A stretch of DNA of 64,000 nt from Lysinibacillus piscis (GCF_026012395.1 NZ_BRZA01000002.1:1116001-1180000); one strand, 5' to 3'. Positions 17,561 to 27,552 are shown, counted from the stretch's first letter. Program-made: numbers and translations. The notes: generated from the letters alone by a model not told the origin.

Positions 17561-17715
17561 TTATTATACTACTCTGTTTACAAAGAACAAGATAGTAAGT
17601 TACTTTTTCATCCATTTTGCTGTATCGTTTTGATTAGTATTTAATGAAATATACCACTATAGATTGTTTTACATATGTTATATCATAGAATGTAAACAGA
17701 TAAGGAGGACTAAAA

Positions 17716-18726
17716 ATGACGACATATAACTTTAAACCGATTAGTGTGGATGATATACCTGTAATGACAGATTTACTCCTACATAGGCAACATAGTGAAG
17801 GTGAGGTGTTTCCTTTTCTTAAAAACAGTCATCTACATACTGCCTATATAACAGAGCTATTTGAAAAATTATTGACTACAAAGAAAATCATCGGCATGGG
17901 TGCATGGATGAATAATGAATTAGTAGGCTATATCATAGGTGAGGTCAAAATTGACTCTCTTAGAGGTAGACATATTTGGGTGCCTTATGAAGGTATAGCT
18001 ATCCAAATGGAGCAATCTTCTGAACTTATCAGACACCTATATGCACAGGTTTCGTTAGCATGGCTAGAGCAAGGTTGTTTCACGCACTATGCCATGATAC
18101 CGCTTGGGCAGCCAACATACTATGATGCTTGTCAACGATTAAGCTTTTCTATCCAGCAAGTACATGCCGTAATGAACATGAAGGATTATCAGCCATTTGA
18201 GCATGTAGGTAATGCAGAGATTAGGCTAGCGAATAAAATGGATGGTGATTTGATGGGCAAAATGTCGAACATCATTCAAGCCTATCAAAATGCTACCCCT
18301 ACGTTTGAGCTGGCATTGCCTGAAGTTGTCGCAAATATACAAAATGGCTATCAAGGTATCATAGAAGAAGCGGATGAAACCATTCTTCTTGCGTTACAGG
18401 ATCAGCAAGAATTAGGATTTCAAGTGTATTATCCGAGTATAGCCAATTTAATGACACCCGATAATAGTGTAGAGCTAAGCATTGCAGGCACTTACGCCTC
18501 TCAAATGGGTAAAGGAATTGGTAAACAGCTGATGAATGAAGGCTGGCAAATGATGAAAGACAAAGGCTATGACCATATGCTAACGGATTGGCGTATCACC
18601 AACCTTGCTTCTTCAACATTTTGGCCGAAGTGTGCATTCCAGCCAGTCGCTTATCGCATGGTTCGCTACATTAACAGTGATATTGCATGGGCAAACTTTA
18701 ACAATCCAAGCATCCAATTGCTATAG
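17716..18726 (+). CDS. GNAT-family acetyltransferase, double-domain size
   Basis: A 336-residue protein. The C-terminal half (~190-325) carries a GNAT acetyl-CoA loop, GTYASQMGKGIGKQLM near residue 257, followed by TDWRITNLASSTFWPKCAF, the usual GNAT strand-helix where the Asn-rich turn precedes a conserved bulky residue. The N-terminal half (1-~160) looks like a second, diverged GNAT unit. The substrate is unknown. AAGGAGG precedes the ATG. Remnants of a paralogue occur at 26633-26722 and 31231-31270. It is monocistronic and ends in a bidirectional terminator. Confidence 0.85.
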   Translation: MTTYNFKPISVDDIPVMTDLLLHRQHSEGEVFPFLKNSHLHTAYITELFEKLLTTKKIIGMGAWMNNELVGYIIGEVKIDSLRGRHIWVPYEGIAIQMEQSSELIRHLYAQVSLAWLEQGCFTHYAMIPLGQPTYYDACQRLSFSIQQVHAVMNMKDYQPFEHVGNAEIRLANKMDGDLMGKMSNIIQAYQNATPTFELALPEVVANIQNGYQGIIEEADETILLALQDQQELGFQVYYPSIANLMTPDNSVELSIAGTYASQMGKGIGKQLMNEGWQMMKDKGYDHMLTDWRITNLASSTFWPKCAFQPVAYRMVRYINSDIAWANFNNPSIQLL

Positions 18727-18747
18727 ATAGAATATTGCCATAATAAA

Positions 18748-18799
18748 AAATAGGCTACTTAGTGTCTGTTCTAAACGGTCACCAAGTAGCCTATTTAGC
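18748..18799. terminator. Bidirectional terminator between GNAT and the surface-protein gene
   Basis: AAATAGGCTACTT (18748-18760) and AAGTAGCCTATTT (18784-18796) form a perfect 13-bp stem between two convergent genes, with A and T runs on the outer sides that serve both strands. Confidence 0.85.
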
Positions 18800-18839
18800 T
18801 ATTTTATATTGATAAGGTTCGTTATTGTTCGATAGTAAA

Positions 18840-21800
18840 TCAATCGGCCACCACTTTACCATTGTCATCAATGTACTGCCATTGCCCAGCATCATTCTGT
18901 ATCCAACCACGTGCTGTATCTTCATTAATGACAAGCTCTATGAACCTCCGTAAGATGGTCGCTGCCTCTGCACGGGTAATTTCCGCCTGTGGTTCAAATA
19001 AATTGCTTCCTTTGCCATACATCATACCTGCTTGTTGAACTGCTTTTACAGCATCCTTCGCATAAGCAGCTATATTTTCACTATCTGAAAAGGTGATGCT
19101 TGCAACAGGCATAGGTAATGGATAGTCTATAGCCTTCGCATAGTTTTGCATCATGACAGCCATATCCTGACGAGTGATAGCTAGTGTCAATCCAAACTCG
19201 CCATTGTCCATCCCCTGTACGATTTTATTTTTGACTGCCCATTCTATATATGGCATGGCAGGATTATTGTTTTTTACATCTGTGAAGCTGCTCTTTTTGT
19301 AACTAGCTACCTCTATATCTGTAAGTTTGCCCAGTGCCATGAAGAAATCGGCACGGGTAATTGTCTTGTTTGGCGCAAAGTTTGTTGTACTTATGCCAGC
19401 CATCAAATTTCGACTCACAACAAAATCAATGTTCTCTGTCGCCCAATGCTTCGTCGTATCAGTAAAAGATGTCGCTAGCGCTTTGTGGCCTACACCGTAG
19501 ATGGATAAACTATTCCTGCTAAAAATCAACTTGCCCTTATTATAGCTAGAGTTAGCAAGCAGCTGTGGTTTGCCATTTTTATCGACATATACGCTATATA
19601 AATTTCCTGTTTTATCTCTTTTCGTTGCTTTGTATGCGATACCTACTGTTACATTACCTTTCCCAAAGTTCGTTATATATTCTGTTTTATCGTTCTTTTG
19701 ATAGGCAACCGTGATATCAAATACTGGTCGAGCGTTAATCAGCTTTTTCGCCGCTACAGGTAGCTTCGTCAGTGCCTTAGCTGAAACTGTAAGCGCATCT
19801 GTTGACTGTTTATCCATTTCGTCAATAGATTTTGTGTCAAAAGTAATATCTAGTATCGTCGAGCTAATTTTGACAAACTTCACGCCTGCTTCCTTCAGAC
19901 GGTCTATAGCTCCTGCATCGATAATAGTATTTAAGCTAATATAGCTATCATTGCTTATCAGATTGAACTCCAAAGCAAGGTTTTGTGCCCCTTTCGTTGC
20001 CTCTTGCACCATTTGCTCGGTGATTTGTGCTGTAAGAACGCCATCCTTCACCGTGCCAGAGACGTCTTTTTTTATCACCCTTGACATATCGGACTGTAGT
20101 TCTTCAGTCGGAACGATAGGCTTTTCAATATCTGGCGTATAACTACCACCATCAGAAATATTGTTATCAGGGCTACTATACTGTCCAGAGATCGTTATCT
20201 GCCATTCTCCATATACACCCGAGCCGTCTTGTGCCGTAGCACGTACAATAACAATACCATTGCTTAGAGCTGTCAGCACACCTGTGGAATTCAGGGATGC
20301 ATAAGAATGACCACCCACAATATGCCAGTTAACCGCCTTGTTTGTAGCATTTATCGGCATAACCTCTACTCCGAGTTGTAATGTACCATTCGGTGTAGTG
20401 ATGGCATTTCCACCAATAATATGAATGCCTGTTATTGATGTAGCCATCGTAAAATAAATCGTATATGTCTTAGTCGTTACCATATCCTCGGCAGTTACTT
20501 GCACCGTTGCACTCCCTGGTAATGTTGTTGCTTGTGTAATCGTTACATCTGCCTTCGTGTTATTTGCCGTTGCAGCTACTATTGCTGTAGCGCTAGTAGG
20601 TAAAGTGCCTTGAGGTAACGTTACATAATAAGTGCTCACATTAGGATTAAAACTATTTATGGCACTGCCTCCTACCGTGAGAGCACTTAGACTAGCATCA
20701 TGATCGAAGCCATTTATAGCATTTACCACCAATGTGAAATGCAGTGTAGCATCTGTAAAAATACCGTTACTAGCTGTCAATGACACTGGATAGCTACCCT
20801 CTGTAAGACCTGCCGCAATATCTAGCTTCCTTGTTGCATTATTCCATGTGATTTTATCATCACCAGACGTTTTACTGACCGTTACTGGTGCTGTCCCCAT
20901 AATGATGTAGGCTAGTGTGGATATAGCATCATAGCCTTCCGTCAAGATCAATGTTGTTTGACCGATAATAGATGGTGCTTCATCAGGAACAACAGTCGTA
21001 TCCCCAACCATAATGGTTAGTGTTTGCGCTGCTCCACTGTTAAATAAAATGGTTAAAGTCGTTGTGCCGACTGGCTGTGTTGCTAGGTAGGCTTTTGAAA
21101 TAATGATTGTATTGCCAACTACTTCATAATCTATATTCGGTACTAGTTCCTCTACTCCATTGCGAATACTAGTCAATAGATTGCCGTTCAATGTCAGCAT
21201 CGTCATCACATCGGTTTGCGCAAAAACATTTTTATCGAAACTTCCTATATCTGGGTTAATGGTACTGTCATGTGATAATGTTTCTAGTACAAAGCGATTG
21301 GATACCGCATACATTTCATTTCCTGCTGTATCTTGCCCTTGAATATGCAAATACCAATCTCCATTGACCCCTTCCTTTGTCAACACACTACCATTATTCA
21401 ACGGTAGCCAGCCCAGTATTGGTTTTTCTGTGCTTTGCGTCCAGACATATTTTAACGTGGATTCTACTAAACCACTACCACCACTATCAGTAACCTCTGC
21501 TGTTACGAAAGCCTCCTGCGCGGATGTTTCATTTCCGTTCATACTAAAGGAAACTGTTGGCAGGGTTTTATCAATATTGATTGTAAATAAGGCACTCACA
21601 CTATTATCAAGATTATCAGTCACCTTGTACTCAAATGAACTTATACCGTCTTGAAAGAATGTCTCAGTGTTCCCAGAAATATAATTATTTGCCGTTCCTC
21701 CATTTAATGCTCGAGTAAAGGATTTAATAGCAATCGACCCTGTGTCTGCTGTGGCACTTATTTGAACACTTTGGTTCGTCCATTCTCCACTTTTATAATC

Positions 21801-23651
21801 ACTACCATCTGCTAACTTTTTCATTGTTGGTGTCAGCTTTAAGTCACCCCTGCTGATTTTGACAGTGCGACTTTCAAGCTTCACATTGTCTAGCGTATCT
21901 ACTGCCTGCATGATGAGTGTGTAAACTTCTGGTTCAGTTAATTCGATAGGGCTTGAATAGTTAGTCCATGTCTTACCGCCATCAAGCGTATATTGCAATG
22001 TTTTAATGTTGCTTTGTGCATCTGTTGCCTCAGTCGTTACGACAATATTTTTGTTTGTCCACGTATCATTCAAATAGACATCATGATCCGCTGTTTGCAT
22101 CGTCAAATTGATGTTAGGAGGCGTGTTATCAATCGAAAATGGCGTAGATGTCGCATTCGCTAAATTGCCTGCATAATCTTTAGCACGAATATGCAAATAC
22201 CAAATGCCATCCGTCCCAACGTGTGCAAATTTCGATATGGCTGTAGATGGTACTAGTGAGAAGTGCGTCCAACCATTTACAGGAGCAACAGCACTTTGTG
22301 TCCAAGCATATTCTAATGTAGATGGGTCCACACCACTCGTTGCATCTGTAACCTGAATAGTCGTGTTAATCCCTCTTACTGGCGTAGCACTATCATTAGG
22401 TGAAAATGTAACGGTAGGTGGTTCACGATCACGGGCTATCGTTAGCGTATATGTTTTAGCTGGCTGCATATAGGGCTCTACCCGAATTTTTATCGTCGTA
22501 CCCGTAGCTGGCACTGGCACTGCGACCGTTGAACCACTTTTTTGCAATTGGTCATTGATGTACAGTGATGAATAAGCAGTATCATTCAGTTCCGCTTTAA
22601 TGTGGACAGTTGATACCGATGGCGCGATGTCACTGGAATATGAAGTGCCTGCTGAAGAAAATACAGGCGACAGATTGCCCTCTTCCAGTGTTAAACTGCT
22701 CAAAGTATTATCACCTGGTACAGTAGTTTGTGACCCCCAACTAACAACTGTTCCATCCCGCTTCAATGCTAGCGAATGATCATCACCTGCTGCTATGGCA
22801 ACGACATCATTTAGACCCACAGGAGGTGTGGCTTTTCCATAAAGATTATTCCCCCAACCGATAACTGTGCCATCTGACTTTAATGCTAATGCATGTGTTT
22901 CATTGGCTGATATCGCCTTGACATTATTCAATCCTGTCGGTACATTGAGTATCCCGTTTCCGCTATGTTCCTTCCCCCATGCTACGACTGTACCGTCTGA
23001 CTTCAATGCCAATGCGTATTGATAACCAGCATCAATAGCCACTACATTGGATAAATTCGCAGGCTTGCTTGTCGCACCCGCTCCATTCGATCCCCAATCG
23101 ACAACCGTACCAGTAAATTTTAATGCCATCGAATAGTAAGCACCTGCCGCTACCTTCGTAACACCCTTTTTCGCTTCCTCTGGTATAACTGATTGCCCAT
23201 TTCCATTGAGCCCCCATCCGATTACCGCACCTGCGCCAGCTATCATGGGTGTTTCTGATACCGCTAAAGTGTGATTACCTGCTGATGCCATAGAGATGAC
23301 ATTATTCAACTCCGCAGGTACATTTATCCCACCTGCCTCACTACCTCCCCACGCAACCACTTTACCATTCGATTTTCGAGCTAGAAATATAGTATCTTTT
23401 GCATAAATTTCGACCACATTATTGAGCCCCTCTGGTGGTTTTGCCCAAGTGGTCACGTTTTTACCCCATACAATGACGGTGCCATCCGATTTTAGAGCAA
23501 TGGAATTATTTTGAGCCGCTGCAATTTGCACTATTTTAATAGGAGCAGATACAGTCGCCTTTGTGGTTATCATCGGTGGCATCATGCTAAGCACCATAAC
23601 AATCGACACAACCACCGCTAAAAAGCGCCTAATTTGTTTGTATGGATTCAT
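18840..23651 (-). CDS. Large secreted surface protein: RCC1 repeats, Ig-like domains and three SLH domains
   Basis: A 1603-residue cell-surface protein. A signal peptide spans residues ~1-34. About seven RCC1-type repeats follow (~38-310; consensus ALKSDGTVVAWG) that should form a beta-propeller. Next come a cadherin-like beta-sandwich (~318-410), Ig-like modules with DNTPPNINL-type linkers (~412-790), an X2-like domain (~800-885), a second cadherin-like domain (~985-1070) and a Big_2 domain (~1075-1160). Three SLH repeats (~1405-1580; TKHWATENIDFVV, MPYIEWAVKNKIVQG, AEITRAEAATILRRF) anchor it to pyruvylated secondary wall polymer. The last ~22 residues (GWIQNDAGQWQYID) resemble a wall-binding repeat. 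It is probably an adhesin or S-layer-associated protein, and is transcribed divergently from a LuxR-type regulator. Confidence 0.92.
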   Translation of the reverse strand: MNPYKQIRRFLAVVVSIVMVLSMMPPMITTKATVSAPIKIVQIAAAQNNSIALKSDGTVIVWGKNVTTWAKPPEGLNNVVEIYAKDTIFLARKSNGKVVAWGGSEAGGINVPAELNNVISMASAGNHTLAVSETPMIAGAGAVIGWGLNGNGQSVIPEEAKKGVTKVAAGAYYSMALKFTGTVVDWGSNGAGATSKPANLSNVVAIDAGYQYALALKSDGTVVAWGKEHSGNGILNVPTGLNNVKAISANETHALALKSDGTVIGWGNNLYGKATPPVGLNDVVAIAAGDDHSLALKRDGTVVSWGSQTTVPGDNTLSSLTLEEGNLSPVFSSAGTSYSSDIAPSVSTVHIKAELNDTAYSSLYINDQLQKSGSTVAVPVPATGTTIKIRVEPYMQPAKTYTLTIARDREPPTVTFSPNDSATPVRGINTTIQVTDATSGVDPSTLEYAWTQSAVAPVNGWTHFSLVPSTAISKFAHVGTDGIWYLHIRAKDYAGNLANATSTPFSIDNTPPNINLTMQTADHDVYLNDTWTNKNIVVTTEATDAQSNIKTLQYTLDGGKTWTNYSSPIELTEPEVYTLIMQAVDTLDNVKLESRTVKISRGDLKLTPTMKKLADGSDYKSGEWTNQSVQISATADTGSIAIKSFTRALNGGTANNYISGNTETFFQDGISSFEYKVTDNLDNSVSALFTINIDKTLPTVSFSMNGNETSAQEAFVTAEVTDSGGSGLVESTLKYVWTQSTEKPILGWLPLNNGSVLTKEGVNGDWYLHIQGQDTAGNEMYAVSNRFVLETLSHDSTINPDIGSFDKNVFAQTDVMTMLTLNGNLLTSIRNGVEELVPNIDYEVVGNTIIISKAYLATQPVGTTTLTILFNSGAAQTLTIMVGDTTVVPDEAPSIIGQTTLILTEGYDAISTLAYIIMGTAPVTVSKTSGDDKITWNNATRKLDIAAGLTEGSYPVSLTASNGIFTDATLHFTLVVNAINGFDHDASLSALTVGGSAINSFNPNVSTYYVTLPQGTLPTSATAIVAATANNTKADVTITQATTLPGSATVQVTAEDMVTTKTYTIYFTMATSITGIHIIGGNAITTPNGTLQLGVEVMPINATNKAVNWHIVGGHSYASLNSTGVLTALSNGIVIVRATAQDGSGVYGEWQITISGQYSSPDNNISDGGSYTPDIEKPIVPTEELQSDMSRVIKKDVSGTVKDGVLTAQITEQMVQEATKGAQNLALEFNLISNDSYISLNTIIDAGAIDRLKEAGVKFVKISSTILDITFDTKSIDEMDKQSTDALTVSAKALTKLPVAAKKLINARPVFDITVAYQKNDKTEYITNFGKGNVTVGIAYKATKRDKTGNLYSVYVDKNGKPQLLANSSYNKGKLIFSRNSLSIYGVGHKALATSFTDTTKHWATENIDFVVSRNLMAGISTTNFAPNKTITRADFFMALGKLTDIEVASYKKSSFTDVKNNNPAMPYIEWAVKNKIVQGMDNGEFGLTLAITRQDMAVMMQNYAKAIDYPLPMPVASITFSDSENIAAYAKDAVKAVQQAGMMYGKGSNLFEPQAEITRAEAATILRRFIELVINEDTARGWIQNDAGQWQYIDDNGKVVAD

Positions 23652-23794
23652 CTATTTCCCCCCAATGTCCTTAAACATTTACAGCATATACGTCTAATTA
23701 TAACGGTATCACCAAAAACAACTATTAGTCTTGTATGAGATTTTAAGAGATATTTTTTCTGTTTTCTAAATAAAAATGATTCATTCCCAAAAAA

Positions 23795-23855
23795 GTATGA
23801 AGTTTTCTTATGAAAATATACTGTTCACAGTTAAATACTATAAAAAACTTCATAC
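23795..23855. promoter_or_regulatory. Long perfect inverted repeat in the divergent promoter region
   Basis: GTATGAAGTTTT (23795-23806) and AAAACTTCATAC (23844-23855) are perfect 12-base inverted repeats separated by 37 bases. They lie between the divergent surface-protein gene and the LuxR-type regulator gene, closer to the latter. Arms centred 49 bases apart, near five helical turns, fit a dimeric or looping regulator site. The adjacent regulator is the obvious candidate (inference). Confidence 0.55.
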
Positions 23856-23922
23856 AAAATAAAATTTTTCGTGTGATTCATCAAAAAATATATTATGCTT
23901 AGAAAAAAAGGAGGGTTTTTAT

Positions 23923-26445
23923 TTGTTAAACGAAAAATTCATTCCCCCAAAATTACCCGATATTTGTTTACCCAAGCATACACTTATGAATACATTTCAA
24001 CAGTATGCAGGGAAAAGAACCATCCTAGTCTCCGCTCCTGCTGGCTTTGGTAAAACGACAGCTACCCTTCTTTGGCTTGCAACATCTGAGCGAAAAAACA
24101 TTTGGATTGAGCTAGATGAATATGATAATTCACCTGTTGTCTTTTATAAACTACTCTGTACGGGGATTGCCTCCGCTTTTCCTCACAATCAAACGATGGT
24201 GGAGCTACTGAAAAATCCAAACTTTATCAACGCACCGATTGAACATACCATCAATTTTTTGTCGTATCTTGAGCTAGATGCTACATCATACGCACTCGTA
24301 CTTGACGGTACACATTTAATTACAGATGAGACCATCCGAAAATCTTTGCCTTTTATTCTAAAGCGGCTTCCTATGTCCTTTGTCACCATGCTTTTAACTC
24401 GAGAGGAGCACATCGATTATATGGAATCTTCCATTAATGAAGGAAAAGCCGCTCCAATCACCTCCAAAGAATTTATCTTTTCTGCGTCTGAAATACAAAA
24501 ATATTTCAAAGCCTGTCATCAGGTCATTACAAAGGAAGAAGCGCTTACAATCAAAACGGTCACTGGCGGTTGGGCTCTTGGTGTGGATGTGGTCGCTAAA
24601 AGTGGACAGATGGATTCAGATAAAGCTTTAAATCAGTATATAAAACAGCATATCTGGGATAAATTTGATCGAAGCATGCAGGACTTTATGCTAAAGACCT
24701 CTGTGGTAGATGAAATAACGCCAACACTTGCCAATTGCCTGACAGATCGAGAGGATAGCGAGACATTGCTAGCTCAGCTTTATGCTACTAATTCCTTTAT
24801 CAGTCATACATATGGTCAAAACTACCGCTACTATCCTATTTTCTTAGCGTTTTTAAGAAGTAGGCTGGAAGAAAACATAGATTTTGATAAAGATGCACTT
24901 TATAAGTCCACTGCGGCCTACTATCGAGAAAGAGAGGAATATTACAATAGTATACGTTTTGCTGTAAAAGCAAAGGATTTTGAAGCCCTTACTGCCGATA
25001 TGTTGGAGATGTATGAATACAGTACGTCTGATGGTGTGTTACCTACCCATGTATCGATGCAGGATTTGTATTTGTTGGGAGACAGTATTCCAGAGAGCTT
25101 GGCAGAAAATGAACCCTATCTGTTAATCAGCCTATGTTGGTACTATTATTTACTTGGCGATGCACAGCGATTTTGTCACTATTTAGATCAACTGTACGAG
25201 AAATTGCCTGAAATCATGAAGCAGCATCATACGTTCATTAAATATGGTCTTTTTATGACAGCGATTGATTTTCGCCACCAAATTTTCAATGTATCCAATT
25301 GGCTCACTCCTGAAATCATTGAGGTGGTCACCCAAAGTAATGCCAGAGCAACTACGCTAATGAATGCACTGCCCTTTATCCATCGCAGTCATCGGGATTA
25401 TTCTGATTTCGCAGCAAATATTGAAAAAAATACACAGCTGGCTACTCCAGTATTCACCGTTTTATTAGGTGGCATCCACACATATATGGCTCATGCGTTG
25501 CGTGCAATGCTTTATTATGAAAGAAATAGGTTGAAGGAGGCAAAAGCCTGTTGTGACCATGCGATAGCTACACTCCCCAAAGGTATGATGGGTGAAGTGA
25601 GTTTTAGTGCCTCTCTTACACAGGCAGTCATTCTATCTGCGATGGGGCAAACCGCTGAGGCCGAGGCGATGCTTGTCGAGGTCCAAAAGGGTATCTTTGA
25701 ACAAAATACGAGTTATTTGTGGCCAAATTTCAAGGCTTATGAGACGAAATTACGTCTGGCTGATGGCGACAAAGAGGCTGCTTCTGTATGGTTTGAGCAG
25801 TATTTTGTCACTCCTTCTAAAAATTTGGAACTCTATAAAATTTCGCAACATTTTACAACAGCCAGAGCCTATATCGTTCTTGGACAAGCAGAAGAAGCAA
25901 TGCGTTATATTATTAGGTTGAAAAAGTTGGGTGAGGATTTTCAGCGACCACTTGATGTCGCAGAGGCTAGTGTTCTACAAGCCATCCTTGAGGGAGCACT
26001 AAGTAAACAGAAAGAGGCGCAGCATACACTGGAACTTGCACTGACTGCTGCACAGCCATATGGCTATGTGCGGATATTTGCGGAGGAAGGTGCAGCCGTT
26101 CTACCAATTCTTCGTAAAATAGCTCTCAAGGTTGAACGAGATAGCTACACAGGAGAGCTGAAAGCAAAATATATCCATGAGGTCACCTTGGCTGCCTCTG
26201 AACAAGCTAAACGAAAAAAAGGACTCGCTCTTCCGGTTAACCTGAAAGCAATCAAGTTATCCAAGCAGCAAAAGCATATTCTAAGTCTGCTTGCTATGGG
26301 CTACAAATACAAAGAAATTATGGAACTCACTGGGTTGACAATTCATACAGTCAAATCCCATGCTACGGCCGCCTATCGCAAGCTAGATGTTAACAATTCC
26401 ATGGACGCTGTGTTGAAGGCACGGGCGTTAGGCTTGATGGAGTAA
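23923..26445 (+). CDS. MalT/LAL-type LuxR-family transcriptional regulator
   Basis: An 840-residue regulator. The N-terminal NTPase (~20-310) has Walker A SAPAGFGKTTATLLWL near residue 42 and a hydrophobic Walker B-like strand ALVLDGTHLI near residue 128. A long helical TPR-like region (~340-740) is likely the sensor. The C-terminus (~775-838) is a LuxR helix-turn-helix with LLAMGYKYKEIMELTG and TIHTVKSHATAAYRKL. Such proteins oligomerise on inducer and ATP binding. The start is TTG at 23923, with AAAGGAGGG 8 bases upstream. It is divergent from the SLH/RCC1 gene, so control of that gene is plausible. The inducer is unknown. Confidence 0.92.
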   Translation: MLNEKFIPPKLPDICLPKHTLMNTFQQYAGKRTILVSAPAGFGKTTATLLWLATSERKNIWIELDEYDNSPVVFYKLLCTGIASAFPHNQTMVELLKNPNFINAPIEHTINFLSYLELDATSYALVLDGTHLITDETIRKSLPFILKRLPMSFVTMLLTREEHIDYMESSINEGKAAPITSKEFIFSASEIQKYFKACHQVITKEEALTIKTVTGGWALGVDVVAKSGQMDSDKALNQYIKQHIWDKFDRSMQDFMLKTSVVDEITPTLANCLTDREDSETLLAQLYATNSFISHTYGQNYRYYPIFLAFLRSRLEENIDFDKDALYKSTAAYYREREEYYNSIRFAVKAKDFEALTADMLEMYEYSTSDGVLPTHVSMQDLYLLGDSIPESLAENEPYLLISLCWYYYLLGDAQRFCHYLDQLYEKLPEIMKQHHTFIKYGLFMTAIDFRHQIFNVSNWLTPEIIEVVTQSNARATTLMNALPFIHRSHRDYSDFAANIEKNTQLATPVFTVLLGGIHTYMAHALRAMLYYERNRLKEAKACCDHAIATLPKGMMGEVSFSASLTQAVILSAMGQTAEAEAMLVEVQKGIFEQNTSYLWPNFKAYETKLRLADGDKEAASVWFEQYFVTPSKNLELYKISQHFTTARAYIVLGQAEEAMRYIIRLKKLGEDFQRPLDVAEASVLQAILEGALSKQKEAQHTLELALTAAQPYGYVRIFAEEGAAVLPILRKIALKVERDSYTGELKAKYIHEVTLAASEQAKRKKGLALPVNLKAIKLSKQQKHILSLLAMGYKYKEIMELTGLTIHTVKSHATAAYRKLDVNNSMDAVLKARALGLME

Positions 26446-26735
26446 ATGGTAGCTAAATTTCCTTCTAATACTTACTTTTATTGAGCCATTAAATGGAGAG
26501 GAAAAGCGTTACATCGGTCACAAAAAAGGTCTAAAAATGATAATAAATATGGATGAGGTATCCCCAAACTCCTATATAAGCAATATGTTGAAAGTGATGC
26601 AAGAATTGGGCTAATAGATAATGAAAACGCAGGCTATGGCTATGTGATAACCGATTGTCATATCATCAATCTCACACTTTCAACATTTTCACTTAAATTC
26701 AAATTTACGCTACTAACTTGAACAAAATTTACTAA
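26446..26735 (+). pseudogene. Remnant of a GNAT acetyltransferase gene
   Basis: Within this non-coding stretch, 26633-26722 translates as GYGYVITDCHIINL, then TLSTF and a few more residues to a stop. This lines up with KGYDHMLTDWRITNLASSTF of the intact GNAT at 17716-18726. Stops and frame changes interrupt everything upstream of it. No start or ribosome-binding site remains. It is a decayed paralogue; a second piece of the same gene type is at 31231-31270. Confidence 0.7.
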
Positions 26736-26756
26736 GTCACGTATCGTAACAAATGG

Positions 26757-27015
26757 TTGTGACACCTCAGCCTAATTGCGTTCAGATTTTCCGAGTTCAC
26801 TCAGAAAGTACATTACCAAATCCATTGAGGCTTTATCTTGAGTGGGCATTTGAGACACCCACTGAAGAAAGTAAAATGGCATTCATCCCCTCCCTGTTGT
26901 GTCGCTATATTTCACTTACACTTTTGCATATAAACATGGCACACTGAGGAAGGGATCTCTGTATTTGATGCTTCACTTTCGATACAAAAACCATTGGCTG
27001 AACGAAGATAAACAG
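26757..27015. repeat. Palindromic intergenic repeat, diverged copy B
   Basis: This stretch matches parts of the repeat cluster at 15300-15830 in the same order. It has GCCTAATTGCGTTCAGATT then CGAGTTCACTC (compare 15315-15355), ACACCCACTGAA then GGCATTCAT and CCCTCCCT (compare 15710-15755), TGATGCTTCACTTTCGATAC then AAAAACC (compare 15778-15804), and GCTGAACGAAGATAAA at the end (compare 15811-15825). The 15-base inverted repeats are degraded to TTTATCTT and AAGATAAA. Most of the inner hairpin units are missing. Confidence 0.7.
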
Positions 27016-27033
27016 ACCTTCTTGTTTTTATTG

Positions 27034-27462
27034 TCACAACCTTGCTTGCTGTTTACGCCATTCTCTTGTCTCTTCAAACTGCAAAATAGCTTTGATAAAC
27101 GCTTTAAAATTCTCCATATGTTTATCTAAAATTATTTCTAAAATATCAAGTTCTAATGCTTGATAGTAATGTCGAAAACCGATCATATTCATCATTGCCT
27201 GTGCTAAATTCTCTTCCATTACCCCTGCCTCTTGTAATAACTTAAAGCCATCACGACTTGCTTTTGGTATACCTAACTGCTGCTCACTCACAATATACAT
27301 AGCTAAGTGAATACTCGCCTCACAAGCACATTGAATAGTTAAAATAATACTATCTTGCTTCGTACAATCAGCTAAATTCCCAATATTCCCCTGATATATC
27401 TCATGAATTTGTTTCAAACAAAGCTCGATAGTCGCGGATTTATTTAAAATAACATCCTTCAT
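27034..27462 (-). CDS. HepT-like (HEPN, DUF86) protein with a deleted catalytic motif
   Basis: A 142-residue all-helical protein of the HepT/YutE HEPN family. Conserved parts are LTIQCACEASIHLAMYIV near residue 45, GFKLLQEAGVM near 72 and LEIILDKHMENFKAFI near 110. HepT RNases use R-x4-H-x-Y, usually within GFRNxxVHxYQ. Here the sequence reads GFRHYYQAL (Arg97-His98-Tyr99-Tyr100), as if the four residues after Arg were removed in frame. RNase activity is therefore doubtful. No MntA-type nucleotidyltransferase antitoxin is adjacent. It sits among gene remnants, so it may be an inactivated toxin-family gene. GGGAG precedes the ATG at 27462. Confidence 0.82.
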   Translation of the reverse strand: MKDVILNKSATIELCLKQIHEIYQGNIGNLADCTKQDSIILTIQCACEASIHLAMYIVSEQQLGIPKASRDGFKLLQEAGVMEENLAQAMMNMIGFRHYYQALELDILEIILDKHMENFKAFIKAILQFEETREWRKQQARL

Positions 27463-27552
27463 TACGCATCTCTCCCATCTTTTTTAATAGCAGTTGCTCG
27501 TATCGTACGGAAACCCGATGGCATCAAACAGAACTGCTATCGTTCCCAATGG

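Noticed and set aside
26753-27129. Small plus-strand frames at 26753-26947 and 26899-27129
   Set aside because: They lie in the diverged repeat copy and run into the HepT-like gene on the other strand; neither has a ribosome-binding site.
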